In this document: piece after piece, positions 44,850 to 53,923 of the stretch
Numbering within the stretch: the stretch's first letter is position 1
How the letters are laid out: the number at the start of each line of letters is the position of its first letter
From: Selenomonas sp. ND2010
Lineage (GTDB): Bacteria; Bacillota; Negativicutes; Selenomonadales; Selenomonadaceae
DNA: 64,000 nt
Assembly (NCBI RefSeq): GCF_000702005.1
Contig: NZ_JNKI01000012.1
Location: 1 to 64,000, forward strand
Reading direction: 5' to 3'
Position numbers and translations under genes: made by a program
The notes under the pieces: generated by a model
What the model was told of the DNA's origin: nothing
The model's database searches: none
The model's input: only the letters and a program-made list of their open reading frames with translations

Positions 44850-46129
44850 ATGGGTATAGAATAACTGATATTGGAAAGATTCCTTGTGATTGGGAAATAA
44901 AAAAATTAAGGGACTGCACGAAGAAAAACTTAACTTATGGAATAAATGCGCCAGCAGTAAATTATGATAGTAAATTACCCCAATATATTCGTATTACGGA
45001 TATAACAGATGATGGATATTATGATGAGACAAATCGTGTATCGGTGGATAATGAAGATGCTGATAGATATGTCGTGCATGAGGGGGATATTTTGCTTGCG
45101 AGAACAGGAGCAAGTACAGGAAAAAGTTATTTGTATAGAGCGGAAGATGGGCGTTTAGTTTATGCAGGATTTTTAATAAGTGCTTCAATAGACCGTGATA
45201 AAGCTGATGAAAGATTTATTTTCGCACAGTTACATACTGAACGCTATTGGAAATGGGTAGAAAGTACATCTCAACGAAGTGGTCAACCAGGAATAAATGG
45301 TAAGGAATATGGAGAATATTTACTCGCTTTTCCTAAAAAAGCTGAACAGACTTCAATAGCGAATGCAATTTCTGACATTGAGAATCTTATTTCCACGCAA
45401 GAAGCGCTTATCGCCAAAAAGCAAGCTATTAAACAAGGTGCTATGCAGGAATTGCTGACGGGAAAACGGCGCTTGGCAAAGTTTAAGCAAGGACAGAAGT
45501 TTCAAAATACGGAAGTGGGGAGGATTCCGTTCGATTGGAAAGTTTTGTCTTTGAAAGAGTGTTGTGTCGGTAGTTTACACTATGGGGTTAATGCGCCAGC
45601 TATTCCCTATGATGAAAAATATCCATGTTATGTACGAATAACGGATATAACTGATGAGGGAAAATATTCAAATAGTGATAGAGTTTCAGTAAGAGTAGGT
45701 TTTGATTCGGAATTCATTCTTAAAGAAAATGATATTTGCCTTGCGAGAACAGGTGCTAGTACAGGAAAAAGTTATTTGTATAATATATTAGATGGGACTA
45801 TGGTATATGCTGGTTTCCTAATATGTGCAAGTATTGATAGTACAATTGCGAACGCAGACTATATATTTAACCAGCTTCATACAAATAGATATTGGTCTTG
45901 GGTGAAGGCTGTTTCACAGAGAAGTGGTCAGCCAGGAATAAATGGGCGTGAGTATGGGGACTTGCTCTTGCCAATGCCATCATTAGAAGAACAAATTGAG
46001 ATAGCAGAAGTTTTGCAGGATATGGATAGAGACATAGTTAAGCAGCAGGCAAAACTGGAAAAGTTACGCCGTATAAAATCCGGTATGATGGATAAATTAT
46101 TAACGGGCAAGATTCGCTTGACCGATTAG
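44843..46129 (+). CDS. hsdS: Type I restriction-modification specificity subunit with two near-identical TRDs
   Basis: This 428-residue DNA-recognition subunit consists of two repeats of about 215 residues, each with a target-recognition domain and a conserved helix. Repeat 1 has GKIPCDWE, YGINAPAV, RITDITDDG, LARTGASTGKSYLY and SQRSGQPGINGKEYG. Repeat 2 has GRIPFDWK, YGVNAPAI, RITDITDEG, LARTGASTGKSYLY and SQRSGQPGINGREYG. The similarity includes the TRDs themselves, which normally differ. The gene is visibly more AT-rich than hsdM and hsdR. The start is GTG at 44843, coupled to hsdM. Confidence 0.93.
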   Translation: MVNGYRITDIGKIPCDWEIKKLRDCTKKNLTYGINAPAVNYDSKLPQYIRITDITDDGYYDETNRVSVDNEDADRYVVHEGDILLARTGASTGKSYLYRAEDGRLVYAGFLISASIDRDKADERFIFAQLHTERYWKWVESTSQRSGQPGINGKEYGEYLLAFPKKAEQTSIANAISDIENLISTQEALIAKKQAIKQGAMQELLTGKRRLAKFKQGQKFQNTEVGRIPFDWKVLSLKECCVGSLHYGVNAPAIPYDEKYPCYVRITDITDEGKYSNSDRVSVRVGFDSEFILKENDICLARTGASTGKSYLYNILDGTMVYAGFLICASIDSTIANADYIFNQLHTNRYWSWVKAVSQRSGQPGINGREYGDLLLPMPSLEEQIEIAEVLQDMDRDIVKQQAKLEKLRRIKSGMMDKLLTGKIRLTD

Positions 46130-46143
46130 GGGAGGGACAGGTA

Positions 46144-49100
46144 TTGAGTGATTCAGAACGCATAGTACAGAGTCGTGTCCTGACCTATTTTCGTGGCAAT
46201 TTGGCTTATCGGGAAATCGGCAATCTGAAGGAGCAGGAGAATCGCAATATTCGCGAGGCAGATTTGCTGCATTTTTTGACGGTCCAAAAGGGCTATGACA
46301 AGAAACTGGCCCGTAAGGCTATTACCAAGCTGAAGCGGGAAGCTGGCTGTACTAAAGGAAAGCTCTATCAGGCCAACAAGGATTTCTATCAGCGATTGAA
46401 ATATGGTCTGCCTGTGGCCGAGAATGCTGACAGCAAACCTGTAACGGTGGAACTGGTGGATTATGACAATCCACGTAACAACGATTTTGCCATTGCCGAA
46501 GAAGTCACCGTCAAGGGAGAATTGGAAAAGCGTCCTGATTTGGTGGTCTATCTTAATGGTATCGCTGTGGCGGTTATTGAGATGAAAAAGAGCAGTGTCA
46601 GCGTGGCCGAAGGTATACGGCAGAATCTGACCAATCAGCGGGCGCAGTTTATCGAGAGCTTTTTTACTACGGTGCAGCTGTGTCTGGCGGCCAATGAGTC
46701 CCAAGGTTTGCGCTATGGCACAACACTGACCGAGGAGAAGCATTATCTGACGTGGAAAAGTGATGGCTACCATGAGCAGGAGAATGAGCGTGATGCGGTA
46801 GATATTGCCATTGAAAAGGCCAATGCACAGCTTATGGGGCAGTTTGCCCCGGTGCTTTACAAAGAGCTGGCACATATTTTCACGAAGGAGCGGTTCCTTG
46901 ATCTGTTGGAAAATTTTCTGGTATTCGATAAGGGGAGAAAGAAAATCTGTCGCTACAACCAGTATTATGGTGTCAAGCGTGCGCAGGTGCGGGTAACTTC
47001 CCGGCAGAATGGCATTATCTGGCATACGCAGGGCAGTGGCAAGACACTGACCATGATTTGGCTGGCCAAGTGGATAAAGGCGCATAATCATAATGCTCGT
47101 GTTCTGATTGTCACCGATAGAGAGGAATTGGACGAGCAGATTGAGCGTACCTTTGGCGGTGTGGATGAAAAAATTGTTCGTACCCGCAGTGGTGCAGATT
47201 TAATCAGCCTGCTTATGCAGGAAGAGAAACGGTTGATTTGTTCCCTGATTCATAAGTTCGGTCAGCGAGGCGGTGAGGCAACTGGTTCGGATTATGAGAA
47301 GTATATCGAGGAACTGGAGAAGAATTTGCCGCAGGACTTTGCACCGCGGGGAGAATTCATTGTCTTTGTAGACGAATGCCATCGTACCCAGTCGGGCAAA
47401 CTGCATTTGGCGATGAAACATATTATGCCGGATGCGGTGCTTATCGGCTTTACTGGTACGCCACTTTTGAAGAAGGACAAGAAAACCAGTCTGGAAGTAT
47501 TTGGCAGTTTCATTCATACATACAAGTTCAATGAAGCTGTGGAGGATGGTGTCGTGCTGGATTTGCGCTATGAGGCGAGGGATATTCCGCAGGATATCAT
47601 GAAGCCGGAGCGCATTGACAAATGGTTTACTCATAAGACGAGAGGTTTGACACCAAAGGCCAAGGCTATATTGAAAGCTCGTTGGGGAACTATGCAAAAA
47701 GTGTATGGTTCAGCTTCCCGCCTTGACCGCATTGCGTTGGATATTATCTTTACCTTTGAAACTACGCCCCGACTGGAAGAAGGTGGCAATGCGCTGCTGG
47801 TGGCAGACTCCATCAGCAGCGCCTGCAAATATTATGAGTTGTTTTTACAGCATGGCTTCAAGAACTGTGCGGTGATTTCTTCGTATACTCCAAACGCAGC
47901 AGAACTGCGTACTGACACGGTCAGTGTTGATGAGGATACGGATACCTGGATGAAGAACCGTACCTATCTGAAAATGGTAGGGATTGACCCGGATAAGATG
48001 CCAGCCAGAAAATCTGCGGTGGGAAAGATTATTGCCGATTTTGAAAAAGAAGCCAAGCGGAGGTTTCAGGAAGAACCGCACAATATGCGGCTGCTTATCG
48101 TGGTGGATAAGTTATTGACGGGGTTTGATGCTCCGCCCTGTACATACTTGTTTATTGACAAACAAATGCGTGACCATGGACTTTTTCAGGCCATTTGCCG
48201 GGTAAACCGTTTGGATGGTGAAGAAAAGGAATTCGGTTATATCGTGGATTACAAGCATCTGTTTGGAGAAATAAAGGATGCTTTGGAAGTCTACACAGCA
48301 GAGAATCCTTTCAGCGGTTATGACCCGGAGGATGTGGATGGCTTGTTAAAAGACAAGGGCAAAGAGGCCATGGCAAAATTGCGAGAGCGCCTTGATCATT
48401 TGGCAGAAATCACTGAAGGTGTAGAGCCGCCCAAGGATGAACTTTCTTATCAGCATTATTTTTGCGGCAGTGAAGAAGATAATGCCGATGAAATGGTGCA
48501 GGAGGTTTATGCTCGTATCCGGGAGAGCCTCTATATGGCAGTACGGGCACTAATGCGTGCGTTTGCTGAAGCCAAGCCTTATTTGATAGATGAGTGTAGT
48601 GGGGAAGAGGTGGCAGACTTTGAAAATCGTGTACGCTTCTATGCCGAGCTAAAGAAACGCATTGCCCTGGCTAGTGGTGATTATCCTGACTTGAAGGCTT
48701 ATGAGCCGGATATGCGCCGTTTGATTGACGACTATATTCATGCGGATGATGCAGAAAAAATTGGCAGTATGGAGGACTTTACCCTGCTGGAATATATCAC
48801 AGCAGCCGGGGAAACACTGACGGACAAGGCCAAGGATAGCAGGAAACGCTGCAGCGCCGCTGAAGGGATTGAAGGCAATATTCGCCGGAAAATCGTGGAG
48901 AAGCGGACGCTTAATCCGAAGTATTATGAAAATATGTCGGTAATTTTGCAGGAGCTGATTGCTGCTCGTAAACAGGCTGCGCTTGACTATGAAGAACTGT
49001 TGAAACGCTATCAGGAACTGGCAATCAAGGTGGAAAAACCTGAAAAAGCTACACGTTATCCGTCAAATATTGGCAAAAGTTCTGCCAGACGCGCTTTCTT

Positions 49101-49299
49101 TGATTATTTTGATGGTGATGTGCAGAAGGCTGTTGCCTTGGATGAAGTGATTAAAAATTGCCAAGGTATCACCGGTTTCCGTGAAGATGAAATCAAAAAA
49201 CGACGCTTGAAGGGAGCAATCTATCAGTCATTGCAGGATGATGATGCTACGGAGGCTGTATACAGGCTGGTGGCTGAGCAGATTAAGGAGTATCCATAA
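46144..49299 (+). CDS. hsdR: Type I restriction-modification endonuclease/translocase subunit
   Basis: This 1051-residue subunit has an N-terminal PD-(D/E)XK nuclease (RPDLVVYLNGIAVAVIEMKK, ~132-151). The SF2 motor has Walker A HTQGSGKT, DECH box VDECHRTQ, motif III GFTGTPL and motif VI-like QAICRVNR. A helical C-terminus contacts HsdM. It translocates and cuts unmethylated foreign DNA. The start is TTG at 46144 after GGGGAGGGA, 14 bases from the hsdS stop. All motifs look intact, so the system is probably active. Confidence 0.95.
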   Translation: MSDSERIVQSRVLTYFRGNLAYREIGNLKEQENRNIREADLLHFLTVQKGYDKKLARKAITKLKREAGCTKGKLYQANKDFYQRLKYGLPVAENADSKPVTVELVDYDNPRNNDFAIAEEVTVKGELEKRPDLVVYLNGIAVAVIEMKKSSVSVAEGIRQNLTNQRAQFIESFFTTVQLCLAANESQGLRYGTTLTEEKHYLTWKSDGYHEQENERDAVDIAIEKANAQLMGQFAPVLYKELAHIFTKERFLDLLENFLVFDKGRKKICRYNQYYGVKRAQVRVTSRQNGIIWHTQGSGKTLTMIWLAKWIKAHNHNARVLIVTDREELDEQIERTFGGVDEKIVRTRSGADLISLLMQEEKRLICSLIHKFGQRGGEATGSDYEKYIEELEKNLPQDFAPRGEFIVFVDECHRTQSGKLHLAMKHIMPDAVLIGFTGTPLLKKDKKTSLEVFGSFIHTYKFNEAVEDGVVLDLRYEARDIPQDIMKPERIDKWFTHKTRGLTPKAKAILKARWGTMQKVYGSASRLDRIALDIIFTFETTPRLEEGGNALLVADSISSACKYYELFLQHGFKNCAVISSYTPNAAELRTDTVSVDEDTDTWMKNRTYLKMVGIDPDKMPARKSAVGKIIADFEKEAKRRFQEEPHNMRLLIVVDKLLTGFDAPPCTYLFIDKQMRDHGLFQAICRVNRLDGEEKEFGYIVDYKHLFGEIKDALEVYTAENPFSGYDPEDVDGLLKDKGKEAMAKLRERLDHLAEITEGVEPPKDELSYQHYFCGSEEDNADEMVQEVYARIRESLYMAVRALMRAFAEAKPYLIDECSGEEVADFENRVRFYAELKKRIALASGDYPDLKAYEPDMRRLIDDYIHADDAEKIGSMEDFTLLEYITAAGETLTDKAKDSRKRCSAAEGIEGNIRRKIVEKRTLNPKYYENMSVILQELIAARKQAALDYEELLKRYQELAIKVEKPEKATRYPSNIGKSSARRAFFDYFDGDVQKAVALDEVIKNCQGITGFREDEIKKRRLKGAIYQSLQDDDATEAVYRLVAEQIKEYP

Positions 49300-49326
49300 T
49301 GGAGTAAGGCACGGAGAGAATTTATT

Positions 49327-50025
49327 ATGAATAATTACCAGCTTGATCGTGAAATAATTGCCGAAATCGTCAGCATAGCCAAGGCGCGCAGGATAAAAAA
49401 GCTGTTGCTGTTTGGTTCCCGGGCACGCGGCGATAATAAGGAACATAGCGATATCGACTTGGCTGTTTCTGGTGGCGATATCTTAGGTTTTTCATTGGAT
49501 GTTGATGAAAAGACGAATACCCTATTATCTTTTGATATCGTGGATATGAACGAGCCGATAACGGATAAGTTGCGACAAGAGATTGAACGTGATGGAATAG
49601 ATTTGTATCGATTGGGATGTGCAGAAATGAAGAAATATGAGTCCTTTGCAAGCTGTTTGACGGTATTGGAACAAGCGGATCATAAGATGGCAAAGCAAAA
49701 TGAAATCTATCGTATGGGAATCATTGGGCAGTTTAACCTGACGTTTGAATTGGCTTGGAAATCCTTGAAAGAGGTGTTGGAACTATATGGTGTCGCAGAG
49801 GCAGCTACTGGTTCGCCGCGGGAAATATTCAAGGTTGCGTATAAATTAGGCTGGATAACGGATGAAAAAGTTTGGTTGGATATGCTGAAAAAACGCAACA
49901 TTGCGATTCATGTCTATGATGAAGATAGAGCTTTGACCGTGATGGCAGCAATCTTTGCAAGTTATATGACGGCATTGCAGGCTTTGCGGGAAGAGTTGCG
50001 GAAGCGGTTGGAAGGTATCGGGTGA
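49327..50025 (+). CDS. Fused MNT-type nucleotidyltransferase and HEPN (HI0074-like) protein
   Basis: This 232-residue protein joins two partners that are usually separate. Residues 1-~98 form a minimal nucleotidyltransferase with G30-S31-x10-D42-x-D44 (GSRARGDNKEHSDID). Residues ~101-232 form a HEPN/HI0074-type four-helix domain (FELAWKSLKEVLELYG) with the R190-x4-H195 motif (RNIAIH) of HEPN ribonucleases. In MntA-HepT toxin-antitoxin systems the MNT protein AMPylates and silences the HEPN toxin. Here both would lie on one chain. Met101 (49627) could start a separate HEPN protein, but its ribosome-binding site is weak. It is last in the R-M island. Confidence 0.85.
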   Translation: MNNYQLDREIIAEIVSIAKARRIKKLLLFGSRARGDNKEHSDIDLAVSGGDILGFSLDVDEKTNTLLSFDIVDMNEPITDKLRQEIERDGIDLYRLGCAEMKKYESFASCLTVLEQADHKMAKQNEIYRMGIIGQFNLTFELAWKSLKEVLELYGVAEAATGSPREIFKVAYKLGWITDEKVWLDMLKKRNIAIHVYDEDRALTVMAAIFASYMTALQALREELRKRLEGIG

Positions 50026-50034
50026 TATATTTTC

Positions 50035-50063
50035 TTGTTTTTTGCAGACAATGCTTATATAAT
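50035..50063 (+). promoter_or_regulatory. Promoter of prmA after the island
   Basis: TTGTTT (50035-50040) and TATAAT (50058-50063) are separated by 17 bases, 37 bases before the prmA start. prmA is therefore not dependent on the dnaJ or R-M transcripts. Confidence 0.6.
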
Positions 50064-50099
50064 TAGATAATTACTGAAGGACAAAAGGAGCGATGTATT

Positions 50100-51050
50100 T
50101 TGAAATGGGCAGAAGTGAGTATCCTGACCACCCATGAAGCTACGGATGTTGTGGCAGAAATCTATCACGATATCGGTGCACAGGGAGTTGTTATCGAAGA
50201 CCCGGAACTCCTGAACAGTTACATTGATTCGGGAATGTGGGATTTTTCGGATATCCAGCGTGCGGACAATACAGAAGTTGTTACGGTCAAGGCATATCTG
50301 CCCATGGATGAAGACCTTGATGGCAGATTGCGTGATTTTGAGCAGCGAATCAAGGCGTTTCGCGAGATTGAAGGCGATGGCATCACGAAGGGATCCTGCG
50401 AAATTTCTTGGAAATCGGTTCAGGATGAAGACTGGTCGGATAACTGGAAAAAATATTTCCATCCGGAAAAAGTCGGTGGTATGATTGTTATCAAACCGAC
50501 TTGGGAAGATTATACGGCTAGCCCGGATGATATCGTTATTGAGCTTGATCCAGGGGCAGCGTTTGGTACGGGAACGCATCCGACGACAGCCATGTGCATT
50601 CGTGAATTGGAGAAATTGGTACGTGGCGGCATGCGGGTCTTTGATGTTGGTACGGGGTCTGGTGTCCTCGCTATTGCTGCAGCAAAATTGGGGGCAAGTG
50701 ATGTTACTGCCATGGACTATGACCGGACGGCAGTCAATGTGGCGGCTGAGAATATCCGGGAAAATCAAGTAGAACGTACGGTTAAGACTGGCATCAGCGA
50801 TATTTTGAAATCTTTTGATGGCAAGGCAGACTTGGTCGTGGCCAATATTATTGCGGACATCATCATTCGGTTGTTTGAAGAGCTGGATGAGCATCTGGCC
50901 GATGGTGGTAAACTTTTGGCATCGGGGATTATTGCCGAGCGGGTGGCTGATGTTACCGAGGCCTGCATTGCCAATGGATTTGTAGTCGATAAAGTCATCG
51001 AAGAAAAAGGCTGGGCCGCAATGGTCATCAGCCGCGGGGAAGACAAATGA
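50100..51050 (+). CDS. prmA: Ribosomal protein L11 methyltransferase
   Basis: This 316-residue SAM-dependent enzyme trimethylates L11. The N-terminal substrate-recognition domain (MKWAEVSILTTHEATDVVAE) precedes a Rossmann domain with DVGTGSGVLAIAAAKLGA and VANIIADIII. DPGAAFGTGTHPTT is the family signature. The start is TTG at 50100 with AAAGGAG 9 bases upstream. In most Firmicutes prmA follows dnaJ directly; here the R-M island separates them. It overlaps rsmE by 4 bases. Confidence 0.96.
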   Translation: MKWAEVSILTTHEATDVVAEIYHDIGAQGVVIEDPELLNSYIDSGMWDFSDIQRADNTEVVTVKAYLPMDEDLDGRLRDFEQRIKAFREIEGDGITKGSCEISWKSVQDEDWSDNWKKYFHPEKVGGMIVIKPTWEDYTASPDDIVIELDPGAAFGTGTHPTTAMCIRELEKLVRGGMRVFDVGTGSGVLAIAAAKLGASDVTAMDYDRTAVNVAAENIRENQVERTVKTGISDILKSFDGKADLVVANIIADIIIRLFEELDEHLADGGKLLASGIIAERVADVTEACIANGFVVDKVIEEKGWAAMVISRGEDK

Positions 51051-51784
51051 GGCGCTTGTTTTATAAGGGCCTGTTAGCCGATACCATAGAAATTACGGGC
51101 AGTGATGCGCATCATTTGATGCATGTCATGCGAGCAAAGGCCGGCCAGGAAATCATCCTGGTGGATGATGAAAATCAAGTGGCCCGCATGGAGATGACTG
51201 CTTTTCGGGAAGATGCGGTAACGCTTACCTTGCGGCAGCGCCTGGAAGCGGATACGGAATCGCCTATTGATTTGGTGTTGGCACAATGCCTGCTAAAGTC
51301 TGACAAGATGGATATGGTGGTACAAAAAGCTGTGGAACTGGGGGCGGTTGGCGTTATTCCTGTTCGCAGTCAGAATTGTGTCGTTCGCTATGATGCCAAA
51401 AAGGCAGCAGCCCGGCAGCAACGCTGGCAGAAAATTGCAGATGAGGCAGCAAAACAATGTGGCCGCACCGCGCTTTTGACGGTGGATCCCGTAACGGATA
51501 TCAAGGCGCTTATCGCAGCAGAAAAAGAGCAGGAAGACAGTGTATTGGTTTTCTTTTACGAAAATGAAGACCAGCAGACGGTCAAGGATTACTTGCGTCA
51601 GATTACTGCCAAACGAATCGTATTGTTGGTGGGGCCGGAAGGCGGTTTTTCTTTGGCAGAAGCAAAAGCTGTCGAAGAGGCTGGCGGTAAGAGTGTAACG
51701 CTGGGGCCTAGAATCCTGCGAGCGGAAACCGCGGCCTTGACGGCTCTGTCGGTTGTACAATACGAATGTGGAGATTTAGGATAA
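51047..51784 (+). CDS. rsmE: 16S rRNA m3U1498 methyltransferase
   Basis: This 245-residue SPOUT-family enzyme has an N-terminal PUA-like region (HHLMHVMRAKAGQEIILVD) and a knotted SAM domain with LVGPEGGFSLAEAKAVEEAG and LGPRILRAETAALTAL. It modifies U1498 of 16S rRNA. The start ATG overlaps the prmA stop (ATGA), and the gene overlaps the upstream alternative start of mtaB. Confidence 0.96.
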   Translation: MRRLFYKGLLADTIEITGSDAHHLMHVMRAKAGQEIILVDDENQVARMEMTAFREDAVTLTLRQRLEADTESPIDLVLAQCLLKSDKMDMVVQKAVELGAVGVIPVRSQNCVVRYDAKKAAARQQRWQKIADEAAKQCGRTALLTVDPVTDIKALIAAEKEQEDSVLVFFYENEDQQTVKDYLRQITAKRIVLLVGPEGGFSLAEAKAVEEAGGKSVTLGPRILRAETAALTALSVVQYECGDLG

Positions 51785-51798
51785 GGAGGATTTTTGCC

Positions 51799-53103
51799 TT
51801 GCCAAAGGTGGCATTAACAACACTGGGATGTAAAGTCAACCAGTTTGAAACTGAAACAATGGAAGGTCTGTTCAAGCAGAAGGGCTATGAGATTGTTCCG
51901 TTTGACGAGACCGCAGATTTCTATGTTATCAATACCTGTTCGGTCACCAGTCTGGGGGACCGCAAATCCCGGCAGATTATTCGCCGGGCCAAGCGGCAGA
52001 ATGAGCAGGCAATTATTGCGGTATGCGGATGCTATGCGCAAGTCCACCCCGAAGAAATCAAGGCGATCGAAGGGGTTCGGGTTGTCCTAGGGACAAAAGA
52101 GCGCAGCCGCATTGTTGAGTATGTTGAACAGGCTGCACGGGAAGATGGGATTCTCGATGAGGTGGGTAACATCATGGAGGCTCGCGATTTTGAGGATATT
52201 CCGCTCTACGATATGCCGCAGCGTACACGGGCGTTCCTGAAAATTGAAGATGGATGCCAGAATTTCTGTTCTTATTGCATTATTCCCTATGCGCGGGGAC
52301 CGGTAAAATCCCGTCAGTTGGATAAGATTCATGCGGAGGCAAAGAAACTGGTTGATGCGGGGTTCAAAGAAATCGTTTTGACGGGGATTCACCTTGGTGC
52401 TTATGGCCGCGATTTGTCGGAGAATGTCAATTTGGCGGATGCCTGCCGGGAAGTATTGAAAGTAGCGGGCTTGAAGCGGCTTCGTTTGGGATCGTTGGAA
52501 TCCATCGAGCTCTCACCGGAACTGTTTGAACTCATCCGTCAGGATGATCGCTTCTGTGCGCATCTCCATTTGCCATTGCAAGCAGGTTCGGATTCCGTGC
52601 TCAAAGATATGAATCGTCATTATGATACGGCAGAATTTGCCCGCCTCATTGAACGGGTGGAAAGCGAGGTCCCCGGCGTAGCAGTATCGACGGATATCAT
52701 TGTCGGCTTCCCTGGGGAGACCGAAGAACAATTCCAACAAGGATTGGATTTTGTGGCGAAAATGAATTTTTCGCGCATGCATGTATTCCCGTATTCCCGC
52801 CGCAGTGGGACACCTGCAGCGGAGCGGACGGACCAGATTCCCGAACCAGTCAAAAAGGAACGCGTTCACCGCATGCAGGAACTAGCCGCTGGCAAGACGG
52901 AAGAGTTCCATCGCATGTTTATCGGTAAGACGATGCGCGTCCTATTCGAAACGAATCATGAGGGGATAACCGACGGACTTACGGATAATTACATCCGCGT
53001 ATATACGGATGACGAAGTTAGCTGTGGTGAACTCTATGAGGTGCGCCTGGAACGGCTTTATCGAGATGGTGTCTTTGGCAAAGTCGTAGAAAAGGTGAAA
53101 TAA
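51799..53103 (+). CDS. mtaB: tRNA t6A37 methylthiotransferase MtaB
   Basis: This 434-residue radical SAM methylthiotransferase converts t6A to ms2t6A at position 37 of tRNAs. The N-terminal UPF0004 domain has TLGCKVNQFET and NTCSVTSLGD cysteines for the second cluster. The radical SAM motif is CQNFCSYC (CxxxCxxC) and the C-terminal TRAM region follows. The start is TTG at 51799, 8 bases after AAGGAGGA; an ATG at 51766 inside rsmE is less likely. The gene order prmA-rsmE-mtaB is conserved in Firmicutes. Confidence 0.94.
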   Translation: MPKVALTTLGCKVNQFETETMEGLFKQKGYEIVPFDETADFYVINTCSVTSLGDRKSRQIIRRAKRQNEQAIIAVCGCYAQVHPEEIKAIEGVRVVLGTKERSRIVEYVEQAAREDGILDEVGNIMEARDFEDIPLYDMPQRTRAFLKIEDGCQNFCSYCIIPYARGPVKSRQLDKIHAEAKKLVDAGFKEIVLTGIHLGAYGRDLSENVNLADACREVLKVAGLKRLRLGSLESIELSPELFELIRQDDRFCAHLHLPLQAGSDSVLKDMNRHYDTAEFARLIERVESEVPGVAVSTDIIVGFPGETEEQFQQGLDFVAKMNFSRMHVFPYSRRSGTPAAERTDQIPEPVKKERVHRMQELAAGKTEEFHRMFIGKTMRVLFETNHEGITDGLTDNYIRVYTDDEVSCGELYEVRLERLYRDGVFGKVVEKVK

Positions 53104-53122
53104 AATTCTACAGTAAGCAGGT

Positions 53123-53150
53123 AATTCGCTTTTTGTGGCGAATTATTATA
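53123..53150 (+). terminator. Weak hairpin after mtaB
   Basis: AATTCGC (53123-53129) pairs with GCGAATT (53138-53144), followed by ATTATAG. The T-run is poor; it may attenuate transcription before the HIT gene. Confidence 0.4.
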
Positions 53151-53218
53151 GATGTATCCGGTTTATGCGCAGTGTTTGGCGTAATGGACGGATAAATTCA
53201 ACAAGGGAGGTGTTAAAG

Positions 53219-53566
53219 ATGGCAGATTGTATTTTTTGCAAGATTGCTCAGAAGGAGATTCCTTCAAATCTTGTCTACGAAGATGATCAGGTGGTAGCAT
53301 TCAAGGATTTGGAACCACAGGCTCCCGTTCATGTACTGGTCATTCCGAAGAAACATGTGGAAAGCGTCCTGGCTTTTACCAAGGAAGACAAGGATTTGGC
53401 GGCACATATCCTGGTGGATGTAATCCCGCAGTTGGCCCGCGAGTTGGGGGTAGATGAGAAGGGCTTCCGCGTTGTCACCAATACGGGTGAGGAAGGCGGG
53501 CAGAGCGTCAAACATCTGCATTTCCACCTCCTGGGCGGCCGTTCCCTGCAGTGGCCTCCAGGCTAA
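53219..53566 (+). CDS. HIT family nucleotide-binding hydrolase
   Basis: This 115-residue Hint-type protein has CIFCKIAQKEIP at the start and the histidine triad HLHFHLLGG near the end. It hydrolyses AMP-lysine or similar phosphoramidates in related proteins; the physiological substrate is uncertain. The ATG at 53219 follows GGGAGG. It is a constant neighbour of mtaB and rpsU in Firmicutes. Confidence 0.94.
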   Translation: MADCIFCKIAQKEIPSNLVYEDDQVVAFKDLEPQAPVHVLVIPKKHVESVLAFTKEDKDLAAHILVDVIPQLARELGVDEKGFRVVTNTGEEGGQSVKHLHFHLLGGRSLQWPPG

Positions 53567-53577
53567 TCAGTTTGTGG

Positions 53578-53607
53578 TTGACATGGCTGCGCCAGCTGAT
53601 GTATAAT
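53578..53607 (+). promoter_or_regulatory. Promoter of rpsU
   Basis: Consensus boxes TTGACA (53578-53583) and TATAAT (53602-53607) are separated by 18 bases, 59 bases before rpsU. Confidence 0.85.
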
Positions 53608-53665
53608 TGTGTGGTGTAGTTATGAAACACAAACTCCCAAGTTAAGTGGAGGGGGGGAAAAATAG

Positions 53666-53848
53666 ATGGCAAACGAAATCAAAGTTGGTAAAAATGAATC
53701 AATCGATAGTGCTCTCCGCCGCTTCAAGCGTATGTCCCAGAAAGCTGGTACGCTGGCTGAAGTGAGAAAACGTGAACATTACGAGAAACCGAGCGTTCGC
53801 CGCAAGAAGAAATCTGAGGCAGCTCGTAAACGCAAGTTCCGCGGCTAA
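53666..53848 (+). CDS. rpsU: 30S ribosomal protein S21
   Basis: This 60-residue, very basic helical protein ([21 protein letters not shown], then [15 protein letters not shown]) belongs to the 30S platform and helps mRNA binding at initiation. A very strong GGAGGGGGGG-type ribosome-binding site precedes the ATG. It has its own consensus promoter and terminator. Confidence 0.97.
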   Translation: MANEIKVGKNESIDSALRRFKRMSQKAGTLAEVRKREHYEKPSVRRKKKSEAARKRKFRG

Positions 53849-53863
53849 TCCTAGGTTTTTGCG

Positions 53864-53903
53864 TGAGGCGCCTGTCTTATGGACAGGCGCCTCATTTTAT
53901 TTT
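53864..53903 (+). terminator. Terminator after rpsU
   Basis: TGAGGCGCCTGTC (53864-53876) pairs with GACAGGCGCCTCA (53882-53894), followed by TTTTATTTT. Confidence 0.9.
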
Positions 53904-53923
53904 GATAGAAAGAGGGAAATACG

